This document shows, one piece after another, positions 1 through 15,050 of a stretch of DNA of 64,000 nucleotides. A program made the position numbers and the translations under genes. Numbering within the stretch: the first letter of the stretch is position 1; each line of letters begins with the position of its first letter. Origin of the DNA: Tubulanus polymorphus (lineage: Eukaryota > Nemertea > Palaeonemertea > Tubulaniformes > Tubulanidae); the NCBI RefSeq assembly GCF_964204645.1, contig NC_134025.1, positions 15,780,001 to 15,844,000 of the forward strand. Reading direction: 5' to 3'. The notes beneath the pieces are model-generated. The model saw nothing but the letters and a program-made list of their open reading frames with translations. It ran no database searches and was not told the DNA's origin.

Positions 1-3000
1 GATAAAACGAAAAGTCGACGAGCAAACGTCTTTTCTCGCGCTTAACGACGTTTTCGGGCTGAAATGTGCTTTTCCTGTCGATTTGAGTGATTTTGAATAT
101 CGACAATTACACTTTTCCGATAAAACGAATTATCGACGACCAAATGTCTTTTCTCGCGCTGAACGACGCTTTCGGGCCGAAATGTGCTTTTCCTGTCGAT
201 TTGAGTGATTTTGAATATCGACTTTTTCATTTTTTCGATGGAACCAATAATCGACGAGTAAACGTCTTTTCTCGCGCTAAACGACGTTTTCGGGCCGAAA
301 TGTGCTTTTCCCGTCGATTTGAGCGCTTTTGCGTATCGACATTTACATTTTTCCGATAAAACGAAAAGTCGACGAGCAAACGTCTTTTCTCGCGCTTAAC
401 GACGTTTTCGGGCCGAAATGTGCTTCTCCCGTCGATTTGAGCGCTTTTGCGCTTCGACATTTACATTTTTCCGAAAAAAAGGAAAAGTCGACGAGCAAAC
501 GTCTTTTCTCGCGCTAAACGACGTTTTCGGGCCGAAATGTGCTTTTCCCGTCGATTTGAGCGCTTTTGCGCTTCGACATTTTCGTTTTTCCGATAGGGGG
601 AATATTTGATACGAAAACGTCTTTTCTCGCGCTGAACGACGATTCCGGGTCGAAAAGTGCTTTTCCTGACGATTTGAGCCCTTTTACGCATCGACATTTT
701 TAGTTTTTCCGATAGAGGGAATATTTGAAAGGAAAACGTCTTTTCTCGAGCTTAACGACGTTTTCGGGTGGAAATGTGCTTTTCCCGTCGATTTGAGTAA
801 TTTTGAATATCGACTTTTTCATTTTTTCGTTGGAATCAATAATCGACGAGCAAACGTCTTTTCTCGCGCTAAACGACGCTTACGGGCCGAAATGTGCTTT
901 TCCTGTCGATTTGAGTGATTTTGAATATCGACTTTTTCATTTTTTCGATGGAACCAATAATCGACGAGCAAACGTCTTATCTCGCGCTAAACGAAGTTTT
1001 CGGGACGAAATGTGCTTTTCCCGTCGATTTGAGCGCTTTTGCGCATCTACATTTACATTTTTCCGATAAAACGAAAAGTCGACGAGCAAACGTCTTTTCT
1101 CGCGCTTAACGACGTTTTCGGGCCGAAATGTGCTTTTCGCGTCGATTTGAGTGATTTTGAATATCGATTTTTTCATTTTTTCGATGGAACCAATAATCGA
1201 CCAGCAAACGTCTTTTCTCGCGCTGAACGACGCTTACGGGCCGAAATGTGCTTTTCCTGTCGATTTGAGTGATTTTGAATATCGACTTTTTCATTTTTTC
1301 GATGGAACCAATAATCGACGAGCAAACGTCTTATCTCGCGCTAAACGAAGTTTTCGGGACGAAATGTGCTTTTCCCGTCGATTTGAGCGCTTTTGCGCTT
1401 CGACATTTACATTTTTCCGATAAAACGAAAAGTCGACGAGCAAACGTCTTTTCTCGCGCTAAACGACGTTTTCGGGCCGAAATGTGCTTTTCCCGTCGAT
1501 TTGAGCGCTTTTGGGCTTCGACATTTTCGTTTTTCCGATAGGGGGAATATTTGATACGAAAATGTCTTTTCTCGCGCTGAACGACGTTTCCGGGTCGAAA
1601 AGTGCTTTTCCTGACGATTTGAGCCCTTTCGTTTTTCCGATAGAGGGAATATTTGATAGGAAAACGTCTTTTCTCGAGCTTAACGACGTTTTCGGGTGGA
1701 AATGTGCTTTTCGCGTCGATTTGAGTGATTTTGAATATCGATTTTTTCATTTTTTCGATGGAACCAATAATCGACCAGCAAACGTCTTTTCTCGCGCTGA
1801 ACGACGCTTACGGGCCGAAATGTGCTTTTCCTGTCGATTTGAGTGATTTTGAATATCGACTTTTTCATTTTTTCGATGGAACCAATAATCGACGAACAAA
1901 CGTCTTATCTCGCGCTAAACGAAGTTTTCGGGACGAAATGTGCTTTTCCCGTCGATTTGAGCGCTTTTGCGCATCTACATTTACATTTTTCCGATAAAAC
2001 GAAAAGTCGACGATCAAACGTCTTTTCTCGCGCTTAACGACGTTTTCGGGCCGAAATGTGCTTTTCGCGTCGATTTGAGTGATTTTGAATATCGATTTTT
2101 TCATTTTTTCGATGGAACCAATAATCGACCAGCAAACGTCTTTTCTCGCGCTGAACGACGCTTACGGGCCGAAATGTGCTTTTCCTGTCGATTTGAGTGA
2201 TTTTGAATATCGACTTTTTTATTTTTTCGATGGAACCAATAATCGACGAGCAAACGTCTTATCTCGCGCTAAACGAAGTTTTCGGGACGAAATGTACTTT
2301 TCCCGTCGATTTGAGCGCTTTTGCGCATCGACTTTTTCATTTTTCCGATAAAACGAAAAGTCGACGACTAAACGTCTTTTCTCGCGCTAAACGTTGTTTT
2401 CGGGCCGAAATGTGCTTTTCCAGTCGATTTGAGCGCTTTTGCGCATCGACATTTACATTTTTCCGATAAAACGAAAAGTCGACGAGCAAACGTCTTTTCT
2501 CGCGCTTAACGACGTTTTCGGGCCGAAATGTGCTTTTCCCGTCGATTTGAGCGCTTTTGCGCTTCGACATTTACATTTTTCCGATAAAACGAAAAGTCGA
2601 CGAGCAAACGTCTTTTCTCGCGCTTAACGACGCTTTCGGGCCGAAATGTGCTTTTCCCGTTGATTTGAGTGATTTTGAATATCGACTTTTTCATTTTTTC
2701 GATGGAACCAATAATCGACCAGCAAACGTCTTTTCTCGCGCTGAACGACGCTTACGGGCCGAAATGTGCTTTTCCTGTCGATTTGAGTGATTTTGAATAT
2801 CGACTTTTTTATTTTTTCGATGGAACCAATAATCGACCAGCAAACGTCTTTTCTCGCGCTGAACGACGCTTACGGGCCGAAATGTGCTTTTCCCGTCGAT
2901 TTGAGTAATTTTGAATATCGACTTTTTCATTTTTTCGTTGGAATCAATAATCGACGTGCAAACGTCTTATCTCGCGCTAAAGGAAGTTTTCGGGACGAAA

Positions 3001-6000
3001 TGTGCTTTTCCCGTCGATTTGAGCGTTTTGCGCATCGACATTTACATTTTTCCGATAAAACGAAAAGTCGACGACCAAACGTCTTTTCTCGCGCTAAACG
3101 ACGTTTTCGGGCCGAAATGTGCTTTTCCCGTCGATTTGAGCGCTTTTGCGCATCGACTTCTTCATTTTTCCGATAAAACGAAAAGTCGACGAGCAAATGT
3201 CTTTTCTCGCGCTAAACGACGTTTTCGGGCCGAAATGTGCTTTTTCCGTCAATTTGAGCGCTTCTGCGTATCGACAATTTTATTTTTCCGATAAAACGAA
3301 ATATCGACGACCAAACGTCTTTTCTCGCGCTGAACGACGCTTTCGGGCCGAAAGGTGCTTTTCCTGTCGATTTGAGTGATTTTGAATGTCGACTTTTTCA
3401 TTTTTTCGATGGAACCAATAATCGACGAGCAAACGTCTTTTCTCGCGCTGAACGACGCTTTCGGGCCGAAATGTGCTTTTCTTGTCGATTTGAGTGATTT
3501 TGAATATCGACTTTTTCATCTTTTCGATGGAACCAATAATCGACGAGCAAACGTCTTCTCTCGCGCTAAACGACGTTTTCGGGCCGAAATGTGCTTTTCC
3601 GTCGATTTGAGCGCTTTTGCGCATCGACATTTACATTTTTCCGATAAAACGAAAAGTCGACGAGCAAACGTCTTTTCTCGCGCTGAACGACGTTTTCGGG
3701 CCGAAATGTGCTTTTCCCGTCGATTTGAGCGCTTTTGCGCATCGACATTTACATTTTTCCGATAAAACGAAAAGTCGACGAGCAAACGTCTTTTCTCGCG
3801 CTTAACGACGTTTTCGGGCTGAAATGTGCTTTTCCTGTCGATTTGAGTGATTTTGAATATCGACAATTACATTTTTCCGATAAAACGAATTATCGACGAC
3901 CAAATGTCTTTTCTCGCGCTGAACGACGCTTTCGGGCCGAAATGTGCTTTTCCTGTCGATTTGAGTGATTTTGAATATCGACTTTTTCATTTTTTCGATG
4001 GAACCAATAATCGACGAGTAAACGTCTTTTCTCGCGCTAAACGACGTTTTCGGGCCGAAATGTGCTTTTCCCGTCGATTTGAGCGCTTTTGCGCTTCGAC
4101 ATTTACATTTTTCCGATAAAACGAAAAGTCGACGAGCAAACGTCTTTTCTCGCGCTAAACGACGTTTTCGGGCCGAAATGTGCTTTTCCCGTCGATTTGA
4201 GCGCTTTTGCGCTTCGACATTTTCGTTTTTCCGATAGGGGGAATATTTGATACGAAAACGTCTTTTATCGCGCTGAACGACGTTTCCGGGTCGAAAAGTG
4301 CTTTTCCTGACGATTTGAGCCCTTTTACGCATCGACATTTTCGTTTTTCCGATAGAGGGAATATTTGATAGGAAAACGTCTTTTCTCGAGCTTAACGACG
4401 TTTTCGGGTGGAAATGTGCTTTTCCCGTCGATTTGAGTAATTTTGAATATCGACTTTTTCATTTTCTCGTTGGAATCAATAATCGACGAGCAAACGTCTT
4501 ATCTCGCGCTAAACGACGCTTACGGGCCGAAATGTGCTTTTCCTGTCGATTTGAGTGATTTTGAATATCGACTTTTTCATTTTTTCGATGGAACCAATAA
4601 TCGACGACCAAACGTCTTATCTCGCGCTAAACGAAGTTTTCGGGACGAAATGTGCTTTTCCCGTCGATTTGAGCGCTTTTGCGCATCTACATTTACATTT
4701 TTCCGATAAAACGAAAAGTCGACGAGCAAACGTCTTTTCTCGCGCTTAACGACGTTTTCGGGCCGAAATGTGCTTTTCGCGTCGATTTGAGTGATTTTGA
4801 ATATCGATTTTTTCATTTTTTCGATGGAACCAATAATCGACCAGCAAACGTCTTTTCTCGCGCTGAACGACGCTTACGGGCCGAAATGTGCTTTTCCTGT
4901 CGATTTGAGTGATTTTGAATATCGACTTTTTTATTTTTTCGATGGAACCAATAATCGACGAGCAAACGTCTTATCTCGCGCTAAACGAAGTTTTCGGGAC
5001 GAAATGTGCTTTTCCCGTCGATTTGAGCGCTTTTGCGCATCGACTTTTTCATTTTTCCGATAAAACGAAAAGTCGACGACTAAACGTCTTTTCTCGCGCT
5101 AAACGTTGTTTTCGGGCCGAAATGTGCTTTTCCAGTCGATTTGAGCGCTTTTGCGCATCGACTTTTTCATTGTTCCGATAAAACGAAAAGTCGACGAGCA
5201 AATGTCTTTTCTCGCGCTAAACGACGTTTTCGGGCCGAAATGTGCTCTTTCCGTCAATTTGAGCGCTTCTGCGTATCGACAATTTTATTTTTCCGATAAA
5301 ACGAAATATCGACGACCAAACGTCTTTTCTCGCGCTGAACGACGCTTTCGGGCCGAAAGGTGCTTTTCCTGTCGATTTGAGTGATTTTGAATGTCGACTT
5401 TTTCATTTTTTCGATGGAACCAATAATCGACGAGCAAACGTCTTTTCTCGCGCTGAACGACGCTTTCGGGCCGAAATGTGCTTTTCTTGTCGATTTGAGT
5501 GATTTTGAATATCGACTTTTTCATCTTTTCGATGGAACCAATAATCGACGAGCAAACGTCTTCTCTCGCGCTAAACGACGTTTTTCGGGCCGAAATGTGC
5601 TTTTCCCGTCGATTTGAGCGCTTTTGCGCATCGACATTTACATTTTTCCGATAAAACGAAAAGTCGACGAGCAAACGTCTTTTCTCGCGCTTAACGACGT
5701 TTTCGGGCCGAAATGTGCTTTTCCCGTCGATTTGAGCGCTTTTGCGCTTCGACATTTACATTTTTCCGATAAAACGAAAAGTCGACGAGCAAACGTCTTT
5801 TCTCGCGCTTAACGACGTTTTCGGGCCGAAATGTGCTTTTCCCGTCGATTTGAGCGCTTTTGCGCTTCGACATTTACATTTTTCCGATAAAACGAAAAGT
5901 CGACGAGCAAACGTCTTTTCTCGCGCATAACGACGCTTTCGGGCCGAAATGTGCTTTTCCCGTTGATTTGAGTGATTTTGAATATCGACTTTTTCATTTT

Positions 6001-8799
6001 TTCGATGGAACCAATAATCGACGAGCAAATGTCTTATCTCGCGCTAAACGAAGTTTTCGGGACGAAATGTGCTTTTCCCGTCGATTTGAGCGCTTTTGCG
6101 CATCGACATTTACATTTTTCCGATAAAACGAAAAGTCGACGAGCAAACGTCTTTTCTCGCGCCTAACGACGTTTTCGGGTCGAAATGTGCTTTTCCCGTC
6201 GATTTGAGTGATTTTGCGCTTCGACATTTACATTTTTCCGATAAAACGAAAAGTCGACGAGCAAACGTCTTTTCTCGCGCTAAACGACGTTTTCGGGCCG
6301 AAATGTGCTTTTCCCGTCGATTTGAGCGCTTTTGCGCATCGACATTTACATTTTTCCGATAAAACGAAAAGTCGACGAGCAAACGTCTTTTCTCTCTCTG
6401 AACGACGCTTTCGGGCCGAAATGTGCTTTTCTCGTCGATTTGAGCGCTTTTGCGCATCGACATTAACATTTTTCCAATAAAACGAATTATCGACGACCAA
6501 ACGTCTTTTCTCGCGCTGAACGACGCTTTCGGGCCGAAATCTGCTTTTCCTGTCGATTTGAGTGATTTTGAATATCGACTTTTTCATTTTTTCGATGGAA
6601 CCAATAATCGACGAGCAAAACGTCTTTTCTCGCGCTAAACGACGTTTTCGGGCCGAAATGTGCTTTTCCCGTCGATTTGAGCGCTTTTGCGCATCGACAT
6701 TTGCATTTTTGCGATAAAACGAAAAGTCGACGAGCAAACGTCTTTTCTCGCGCTTAACGACGTTTTCGGGCTGAAATGTGCTTTTCCCGTCGATTTGAGC
6801 GCTTTTACGCTTCGACATTTAGATTTTTCCGATCAAACGAAAAGTCGACGAGCAAACGTCTTTTCTCGCGCTTAACGACGTTTTCGGGCTGAAATGTGCT
6901 TTTCCTGTCGATTTGAGTGATTTTGAATATCGACAATTACATTTTTCCGATAAAACGAATTATCGACGACCAAATGTCTTTTCTCGCGCTAAACGACGTT
7001 TTCTGGCCGAAATGTGCTTTTTCCGTCAATTTGAGCGCTTCTGCGTATCGACAATTTTATTTTTCCGATAAAACGAAATATCGACGACCAAACGTCTTTT
7101 CTCGCGCTGAACGACGCTTTCGGGCCGAAAGGTGCTTTTCCTGTCGATTTGAGTGATTTTGAATGTCGACTTTTTCATTTTTTCGATGGAACCAATAATC
7201 GACGAGCAAACGTCTTTTCTCGCGCTGAACGACGCTTTCGGGCCGAAATGTCCTTTTCTTGTCGATTTGAGTGATTTTGAATATCGACTTTTTCATCTTT
7301 TCGATGGAACCAATAATCGACGAGCAAACGTCTTCTCTCGCGCTAAACGACGTTTTCGGGCCGAAATGTGCTTTTCCCGTCGATTTGAGCGCTTTTGCGC
7401 ATCGACATTTACATTTTTCCGATAAAACGAAAAGTCGACGAGCAAACGTCTTTTCTCGCGCTTAACGACGTTTTCGGGCCGAAATGTGCTTTTCCCGTCG
7501 ATTTGAGCGCTTTTGCGCTTCGACATTTACATTTTTCCGATAAAACGAAAAGTCGACGAGCAAACGTCTTTTCTCGCGCTTAACGACGCTTTCGGGCCGA
7601 AATGTGCTTTTCCCGTTGATTTGAGTGATTTTGAATATCGACTTTTTCATTTTTTCGATGGAACCAATAATCGACGAGCAAATGTCTTATCTCGCGCTAA
7701 ACGAAGTTTTCGGGACGAAATGTGCTTTTCCCGTCGATTTGAGCGCTTTTGCGCATCGACATTTACATTTTTCCGATAAAACGAAAAGTCGACGAGCAAA
7801 CGTCTTTTCTCGCGCTTAACGACGTTTTCGGGTCGAAATGTGCTTTTCCCGTCGATTTGAGTGATTTTGCGCTTCGACATTTACATTTCTCCGATAAAAC
7901 GAAAAGTCGACGAGCAAACGTGTTTTCTCGCGCTAAACGACGTTTTCGGGCCGAAATGTGCTTTTCCCGTCGATTTGAGCGCTTTTGCGCATCGACATTT
8001 ACATTTTTCCGATAAAACGAAAAGTCGACGAGCAAACGTCTTTTCTCTCTCTGAACGACGCTTTCGGGCCGAAATGTGCTTTTCTCGTCGATTTGAGCGC
8101 TTTTGCGCATCTACATTTACATTTTTCCAATAAAACGAATTATCGACGACCAAACGTCTTTTCTCGCGCTGAACGACGCTTTCGGGCCGAAATCTGCTTT
8201 TCCTGTCGATTTGAGTGATTTTGAATATCGACTTTTTCATTTTTTCGATGGAACCAATAATCGACGAGCAAAACGTCTTTTCTCGCGCTAAACGACGTTT
8301 TCGGGCCGAAATGTGCTTTTCCCGTCGATTTGAGCGCTTTTGCGCATCGACATTTGCATTTTTGCGAAAAAACGAAAAGTCGACGAGCAAACGTCTTTTC
8401 TCGCGCTTAACGACGTTTTCGGGCTGAAATGTGCTTTTCACGTCGATTTGAGCGCTTTTACGCTTCGACATTTAGATTTTTCCGATCAAACGAAAAGTCG
8501 ACAAGCAAACGTCTTTTCTCGCGCTTAACGACGTTTTCGGGCTGAAATGTGCTTTTCCTGTCGATTTGAGTGATTTTGAATATCGACAATTACATTTTTC
8601 CGATAAAACGAATTATCGACGACCAAATGTCTTTTCTCGCGCTGAACGACGCTTTCGGGCCGAAATGTGCTTTTCCTGTCGATTTGAGTGATTTTGAATA
8701 TCGACTTTTTCATTTTTTCGATGAAACCAATAATCGACGAGCAAACGTCTTATCTCGCGCTAAACGAAGTTTTCGGGACGAAATGTGCTTTTCCTGTCG

Positions 8800-11700
8800 A
8801 TTTGAATGATTTTGAATATCGACTTTTTCATTTTTTCGATGGAATCAATAATCGACGAGCAAACGTCTTATCTCGCGCTAAACGAAGTTTTCGGGACGAA
8901 ATGTGCTTTTCCCCGTCGATTTGAGCGCTTTTGCGCATCGACATTTACATTTTTCCGATAAAACGAAAAGTCGACGAGCAAACGTCTTTTCTCTCTCTGA
9001 ACGACGCTTTCGGGCCGAAATGTGCTTTTCTCGTCGATTTGAGCGCTTTTGCGCATCGACATTTACATTTTTCCGATAAAACGAAAAGTCGACGAGCAAA
9101 CGTCTTTTCTCGCGCTTAACGACGTTTTCGGGCCGAAATGTGCTTTTCCCGTCGATTTGAGTGATTTTGAATATCGACTTTTTCATTTTTTCGATGGAAT
9201 CAATAATCGACGAGCAAACGTCTTATCTCGCGCTAAACGAAGTTTTCGGGACGAAATGTGCTTTTCCCGTCGATTTGAGCGCTCTTGCGCATCGACATTT
9301 ACATTTTTCCGATAAAACGAAAAGTCGACGAGCAAACGTCTTTTCTCTCTCTGAACGACGCTTTCGGGCCGAAATGTGCTTTTCTCGTCGATTTGAGCGC
9401 TTTTGCGCATCGACATTAACATTTTTCCAATAAAACGAATTATCGACGACCAAACGTCTTTTCTCGCGCTGAACGACGCTTTCGGGCCGAAATCTGCTTT
9501 TCCTGTCGATTTGAGTGATTTTGAATATCGACTTTTTCATTTTTTCGATGGAACCAATAATCGACGAGCAAAACGTCTTTTCTCGCGCTAAACGACGTTT
9601 TCGGGCCGAAATGTGCTTTTCCCGTCGATTTGAGCGCTTTTGCGCATCGACATTTGCATTTTTCCGATAAAACGAAAAGTCGACGAGCAAACGTCTTTTC
9701 TCGCGGTTAACGACGTTTTCGGGCTGAAATGTGCTTTTCCTGTCGATTTGAGTGATTTTGAATATCGACGATTACATTTTTCCGATAAAACGAATTATCG
9801 ACGACCAAATGTCTTTTCTCGCGCTGAACGACGCTTTCGGTCCGAAATGTGCTTTTCCTGTCGATTTAAGTGATTTTGAATATCGACTTTTTCATTTTTT
9901 CGATGGAACCAATAATCGACCAGCAAACGTCTTTTCTCGCGCTGAACGACGCTTACGGGCCGAAATGTGCTTTTCCCGTCGATTTGAGCGCTTTTGCGCT
10001 TCGACATTTTCGTTTTTCCGATAGGGGGAATATTTGATACGAAAACGTCTTTTCTCGCGCTGAACGACTTTTCCGGGTCGAAAAGTGCTTTTCCTGACGA
10101 TTTGAGCCCTTTTACGCATCGACATTTTCGTTTTTCCGATAGAGGGAATATTTGATAGGAAAACGTCTTTTCTCGAGCTTAACGACGTTTTCGGGTGGAA
10201 ATGTGCTTTTCCCGTCGATTTGAGTAATTTTGAATATCGACTTTTTCATTTTTTCGTTGGAATCAATAATCGACGAGCAAACGTCTTATCTCGCGCTAAA
10301 GGAAGTTTTCGGGACGAAATGTGCTTTTCCCGTCGATTTGAGCGTTTTGCGCATCGACATTTTTCCGATAAAACGAAAAGTCGACGACCAAACGTCTTTT
10401 CTCGCGCTAAACGATGTTTTCGGGCCGAAATGTGCTTTTCCCGTCGATTTGAGCGCTTTTGCGCATCGACTTTTTCATTTTTCCGATAAAACGAAAAGTC
10501 GACGAGCAAACGTCTTTTCTCGCGCTAAACGACGTTTTCGGGCAGAAATGTGCTTTTCCCGTCGATTTGAGCGCTTCTGCGTATCGACAATTTTATTTTT
10601 CCGATGAAACGAAATATCGACGACCAAACGTCTTTTCTCGCGCTGAACGACGCTTTCGGGCCGAAATGTGCTTTTCCAGTCGATTTGAGTGATTTTGAAT
10701 GTCGACTTTTTCATTTTTTCGATGGAACCAATAATCGACGAGCAAACGTCTTTTCTCGCGCTAAACGATGTTTTCGGGCCGAAATGTGCTTTTCCCGTCG
10801 ATTTGAGTGCTTTTGCGCTTCGACATTTACATTTTTCCGATAAAACGAAAAGTCGACGAGCAAACGTCTTTTCTCGCGCTTAACGACGTTTTCGGGCCGA
10901 AATGTGCTTTTCCCGTCGATTTGAGCGCTTTTGCGCTTCGACATTTACATTTTTCCGATAAAACGAAAAGTCGACGAGCAAACGTCTTTTCTCGCGCTTA
11001 ACGACGCTTTCGGGCCGAAATGTGCTTTTCCCGTTGATTTGAGTGATTTTGAATATCGACATTTTCATTTTTTCGATGGAACCAATAATCGACGAGCAAA
11101 TGTCTTATCTCGCGCTAAACGAAGTTTTCGGGACGAAATGTGCTTTTCCCGTCGATTTGAGCGCTTTTGCGCATCGACATTTACATTTTTCCGATAAAAC
11201 GAAAAGTCGACGAGCAAACGTCTTTTCTCGCGCTTAACGACGTTTTCGGGTCGAAATGTGCTTTTCCCGTCGATTTGAGTGATTTTGAATATCGACTTTT
11301 TCATTTTTTCGATGGAACCAATAATCGACGAGTAAACGTCTTTTCTCGCGCTAAACGACGTTTTCGGGCCGAAATGTGCTTTTCCCGTCGATTTGAGCGC
11401 TTTTGCGTATCGATAATTTACACTTTTCCGATAAAACGAAAAGTCGACGAGCAAACGTCTTTTCTCGCGCTTAACGACGTTTTCGGGCTGAAATGTGCTT
11501 TTCCCGTCGATTTGAGCGCTTTTACGCTTCGACATTTAGATTTTTCCGATCAAACGAAAAGTCGACGAGCAAACGTCTTTTCTCGCGCTTAACGACGTTT
11601 TCGGGCTGAAATGTGCTTTTCCTGTCGATTTGAGTGATTTTGAATATCGACTTTTTCATTTTTTCGGTGGAACCAATAATCGACCAGCAAACGTCTTTTC

Positions 11701-14700
11701 TCGCGCTGAACGACGCTTACGGGCCGAAATGTGCTTTTCCCGTCGATTTGAGTGATTTTGAATATCGACTTTTTCATTTTTTCGATGGAACCAATAATCG
11801 ACGAGCAAACGTCTTATCTCGCGCTAAACGAAGTTTTCGGGACGAAATGTGCTTTTCCCGTCGATTTGAGCGCTTTTGCGCATCGACATTTACATTTCTC
11901 CGATAAAACGAAAAGTCGACGAGCAAACGTCTTTTCTCTCTCTGAACGACGCTTTCGGGCCGAAATGTGCTTTTCTCGTCGATTTGAGCGCTTTTGCGCA
12001 TCGACATTAACATTTTTCCAATAAAACGAATTATCGACGACCAAACGTCTTTTCTCGCGCTGAACGACGCTTTCGGGCCGAAATCTGCTTTTCCTGTCGA
12101 TTTGAGTGATTTTGAATATCGACTTTTTCATTTTTTCGATGGAACCAATAATCGACGAGCAAACGTCTTATCTCGCGCTAAACGAAGTTTTCGGGACGAA
12201 ATGTGCTTTTCCCGTCGATTTGAGCGCTTTTGCGCATCTACATTTACATTTTTCCGATAAAACGAAAAGTCGACGAGCAAACGTCTTTTCTCGCGATTAA
12301 CGACGTTTTCGGGCCGAAATGTGCTTTTCCCGTCGATTTGAGTGATTTTGAATATCGACATTAACATTTTTCCAATAAAACGAATTATCGACGACCAAAC
12401 GTCTTTTCTCGCGCTGAACGACGCTTTCGGGCCGAAATCTGCTTCTCCTGTCGATTTGAGTGATTTTGAATATCGACTTTTTCATTTTTTCGATGGAACC
12501 AATAATCGACGAGCAAACGTCTTATCTCGCGCTAAACGAAGTTTTCGGGACGAAATGTGCTTTTCCCGTCGATTTGAGCGCTTTTGCGCATCTACATTTA
12601 CATTTTTCCGATAAAACGAAAAGTCGACGAGCAAACGTCTTTTCTCGCGATTAACGACGTTTTCGGGCCGAAATGTGCTTTTCCCGTCGATTTGAGTGAT
12701 TTTGAATATCGACTTTTTCATTTTTTCGATGGAATCAATAATCGACGAGCAAACGTCTTATCTCGCGCTAAACGAAGTTTTCGGGACGAAATGTGCTTTT
12801 CCCCGTCGATTTGAGCGCTTTTGCGCATCGACATTTACATTTTTCCGATAAAACGAAAAGTCGACGAGCAAACGTCTTTTCTCTTTCTGAACGACGCTTT
12901 CGGGCCGAAATGTGCTTTTCTCGTCGATTTGAGCGCTTTTGCGCATCGACATTTACATTTTTCCGATAAAACGAAAAGTCGACGAGCAAACGTCTTTTCT
13001 CGCGCTTAACGACGTTTTCGGGCCGAAATGTGCTTTTCCCGTCGATTTGAGCGCTTTTGCGCTTAGACATTTACATTTTTCCGATAAAACGAAAAGTCGA
13101 CGAGCAAACGTCTTTTCTCGCGCTTAACGACGTTTTCGGGCCGAAATGTGCTTTTCCCGTCGATTTGAGTGATTTTGAATATCGACTTTTTCATTTTTTC
13201 GATGGAATCAATAATCGACGAGCAAACGTCTTATCTCGCGCTAAACGAAGTTTTCGGGACGAAATGTGCTTTTCCCGTCAATTTGAGCGCTCTTGCGCAT
13301 CGACATTTACATTTTTCCGATAAAACGAAAAGTCGACGAGCAAACGTCTTTTCTCTCTCTGAACGACGCTTTCGGGCCGAAATGTGCTTTTCTCGTCGAT
13401 TTGAGCGCTTTTGCGCATCGACATTAACATTTTTCCAATAAAACGAATTATCGACGACCAAACGTCTTTTCTCGCGCTGAACGACGCTTTCGGGCCGAAA
13501 TCTGCTTTTCCTGTCGATTTGAGTGATTTTGAATATCGACTTTTTCATTTTTTCGATGGAACCAATAATCGACGAGCAAAACGTCTTTTCTCGCGCTAAA
13601 CGACGTTTTCGGGCCGAAATGTGCTTTTCCCGTCGATTTGAGCGCTTTTGCGCATCGACATTTGCATTTTTCCGATAAAACGAAAAGTCGACGAGCAAAC
13701 GTCTTTTCTCGCGCTTAACGACGTTTTCGGGCTGAAATGTGCTTTTCCCGTCGATTTGAGCGCTTTTACGCTTCGACATTTAGATTTTTCCGATCAAACG
13801 AAAAGTCGACGAGCAAACGTCTTTTCTCGCGCTTAACGACGTTTTCGGGCTGAAATGTGCTTTTCCTGTCGATTTGAGTGATTTTGAATATCGACAATTA
13901 CATTTTTCCGATAAAACGAATTATCGACGACCAAATGTCTTTTCTCGCGCTGAACGACGCTTTCGGGCCGAAATGTGCTTTTCCTGTCGATTTGAGTGAT
14001 TTTGAATATCGACTTTTTCATTTTTTCGGTGGAACCAATAATCGACCAGCAAACGTCTTTTCTCGCGCTGAACGACGCTTACGGGCCGAAATGTGCTTTT
14101 CCTGTCGATTTGAGTGATTTTGAATATCGACTTTTTCATTTTTTCGATGGAACCAATAATCGACGACCAAACGTCTTATCTCGCGCTAAACGAAGTTTTC
14201 GGGACGAAATGTGCTTTTCCCGTCGATTTGAGTGCTTTTGCGCATCTACATTTACATTTTTCCGATAAAACGAAAAGTCGACGAGCAAACGTCTTTTCTC
14301 GCGCTTAACGACGTTTTCGGGCCGAAATGTGCTTTTCCCGTCGATTTGAGTGATTTTGAATATCGACTTTTTCATTTTTTCGATGGAATCAATAATCGAC
14401 GAGCAAACGTCTTATCTCGCGCTAAACGAAGTTTTCGGGACGAAATGTGCTTTTCCCGTCGATTTGAGCGCTTTTGCGCATCGACATTTACATTTTTCCG
14501 ATAAAACGAAAAGTCGACGAGCAAACGTCTTTTCTCTCTCTGAACGACGCTTTCGGGCCGAAATGTGCTTTCCTCGTCGATTTGAGCGCTTTTGCGCATC
14601 GACATTAACATTTTTCCAATAAAACGAATTATCGACGACCAAACGTCTTTTCTCGCGCTGAACGACGCTTTCGGGCCGAAATCTGCTTTTCCTGTCGATT

Positions 14701-15050
14701 TGAGTGATTTTGAATATCGACTTTTTCATTTTTTCGATGGAACCAATAATCGACGAGCAAACGTCTTATCTCGCGCTAAACGAAGTTTTCGGGACGAAAT
14801 GTGCTTTTCCCGTCGATTTGAGCGCTTTTGCGCATCTACATTTACATTTTTCCGATAAAACGAAAAGTCGACGAGCAAACGTCTTTTCTCGCGATTAACG
14901 ACGTTTTCGGGCCGAAATGTGCTTTTCCCGTCGATTTGAATGATTTTGAATATCGACTTTTTCATTTTTTCGATGGAATCAATAATCGACGAGCAAACGT
15001 CTTATCTCGCGCTAAACGAAGTTTTCGGGACGAAATGTGCTTTTCCCCGT
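8800..15050. repeat. Higher-order repeat copy A (6,252-bp unit)
   Basis: From about 8,800 to 14,965 the monomer order and private variants recur 6,252 bp downstream, with very few differences. 6,252 bp is 53 monomers less 2 bp. Marker variants include CGATAATTTACACTTTTCCG near 11,412 and the GAACGACTTTTCCGGG monomer near 10,065, each reappearing at +6,252. Edges are accurate to about one monomer. Confidence 0.85.

Noticed and set aside
816-840. CENP-B box in the monomer (TTCGTTGGAA in some units)
   Set aside because: Ten bases match the start of the box, but the essential CGGG part is replaced by TCAATA, and most units have TTCGATGGAA.
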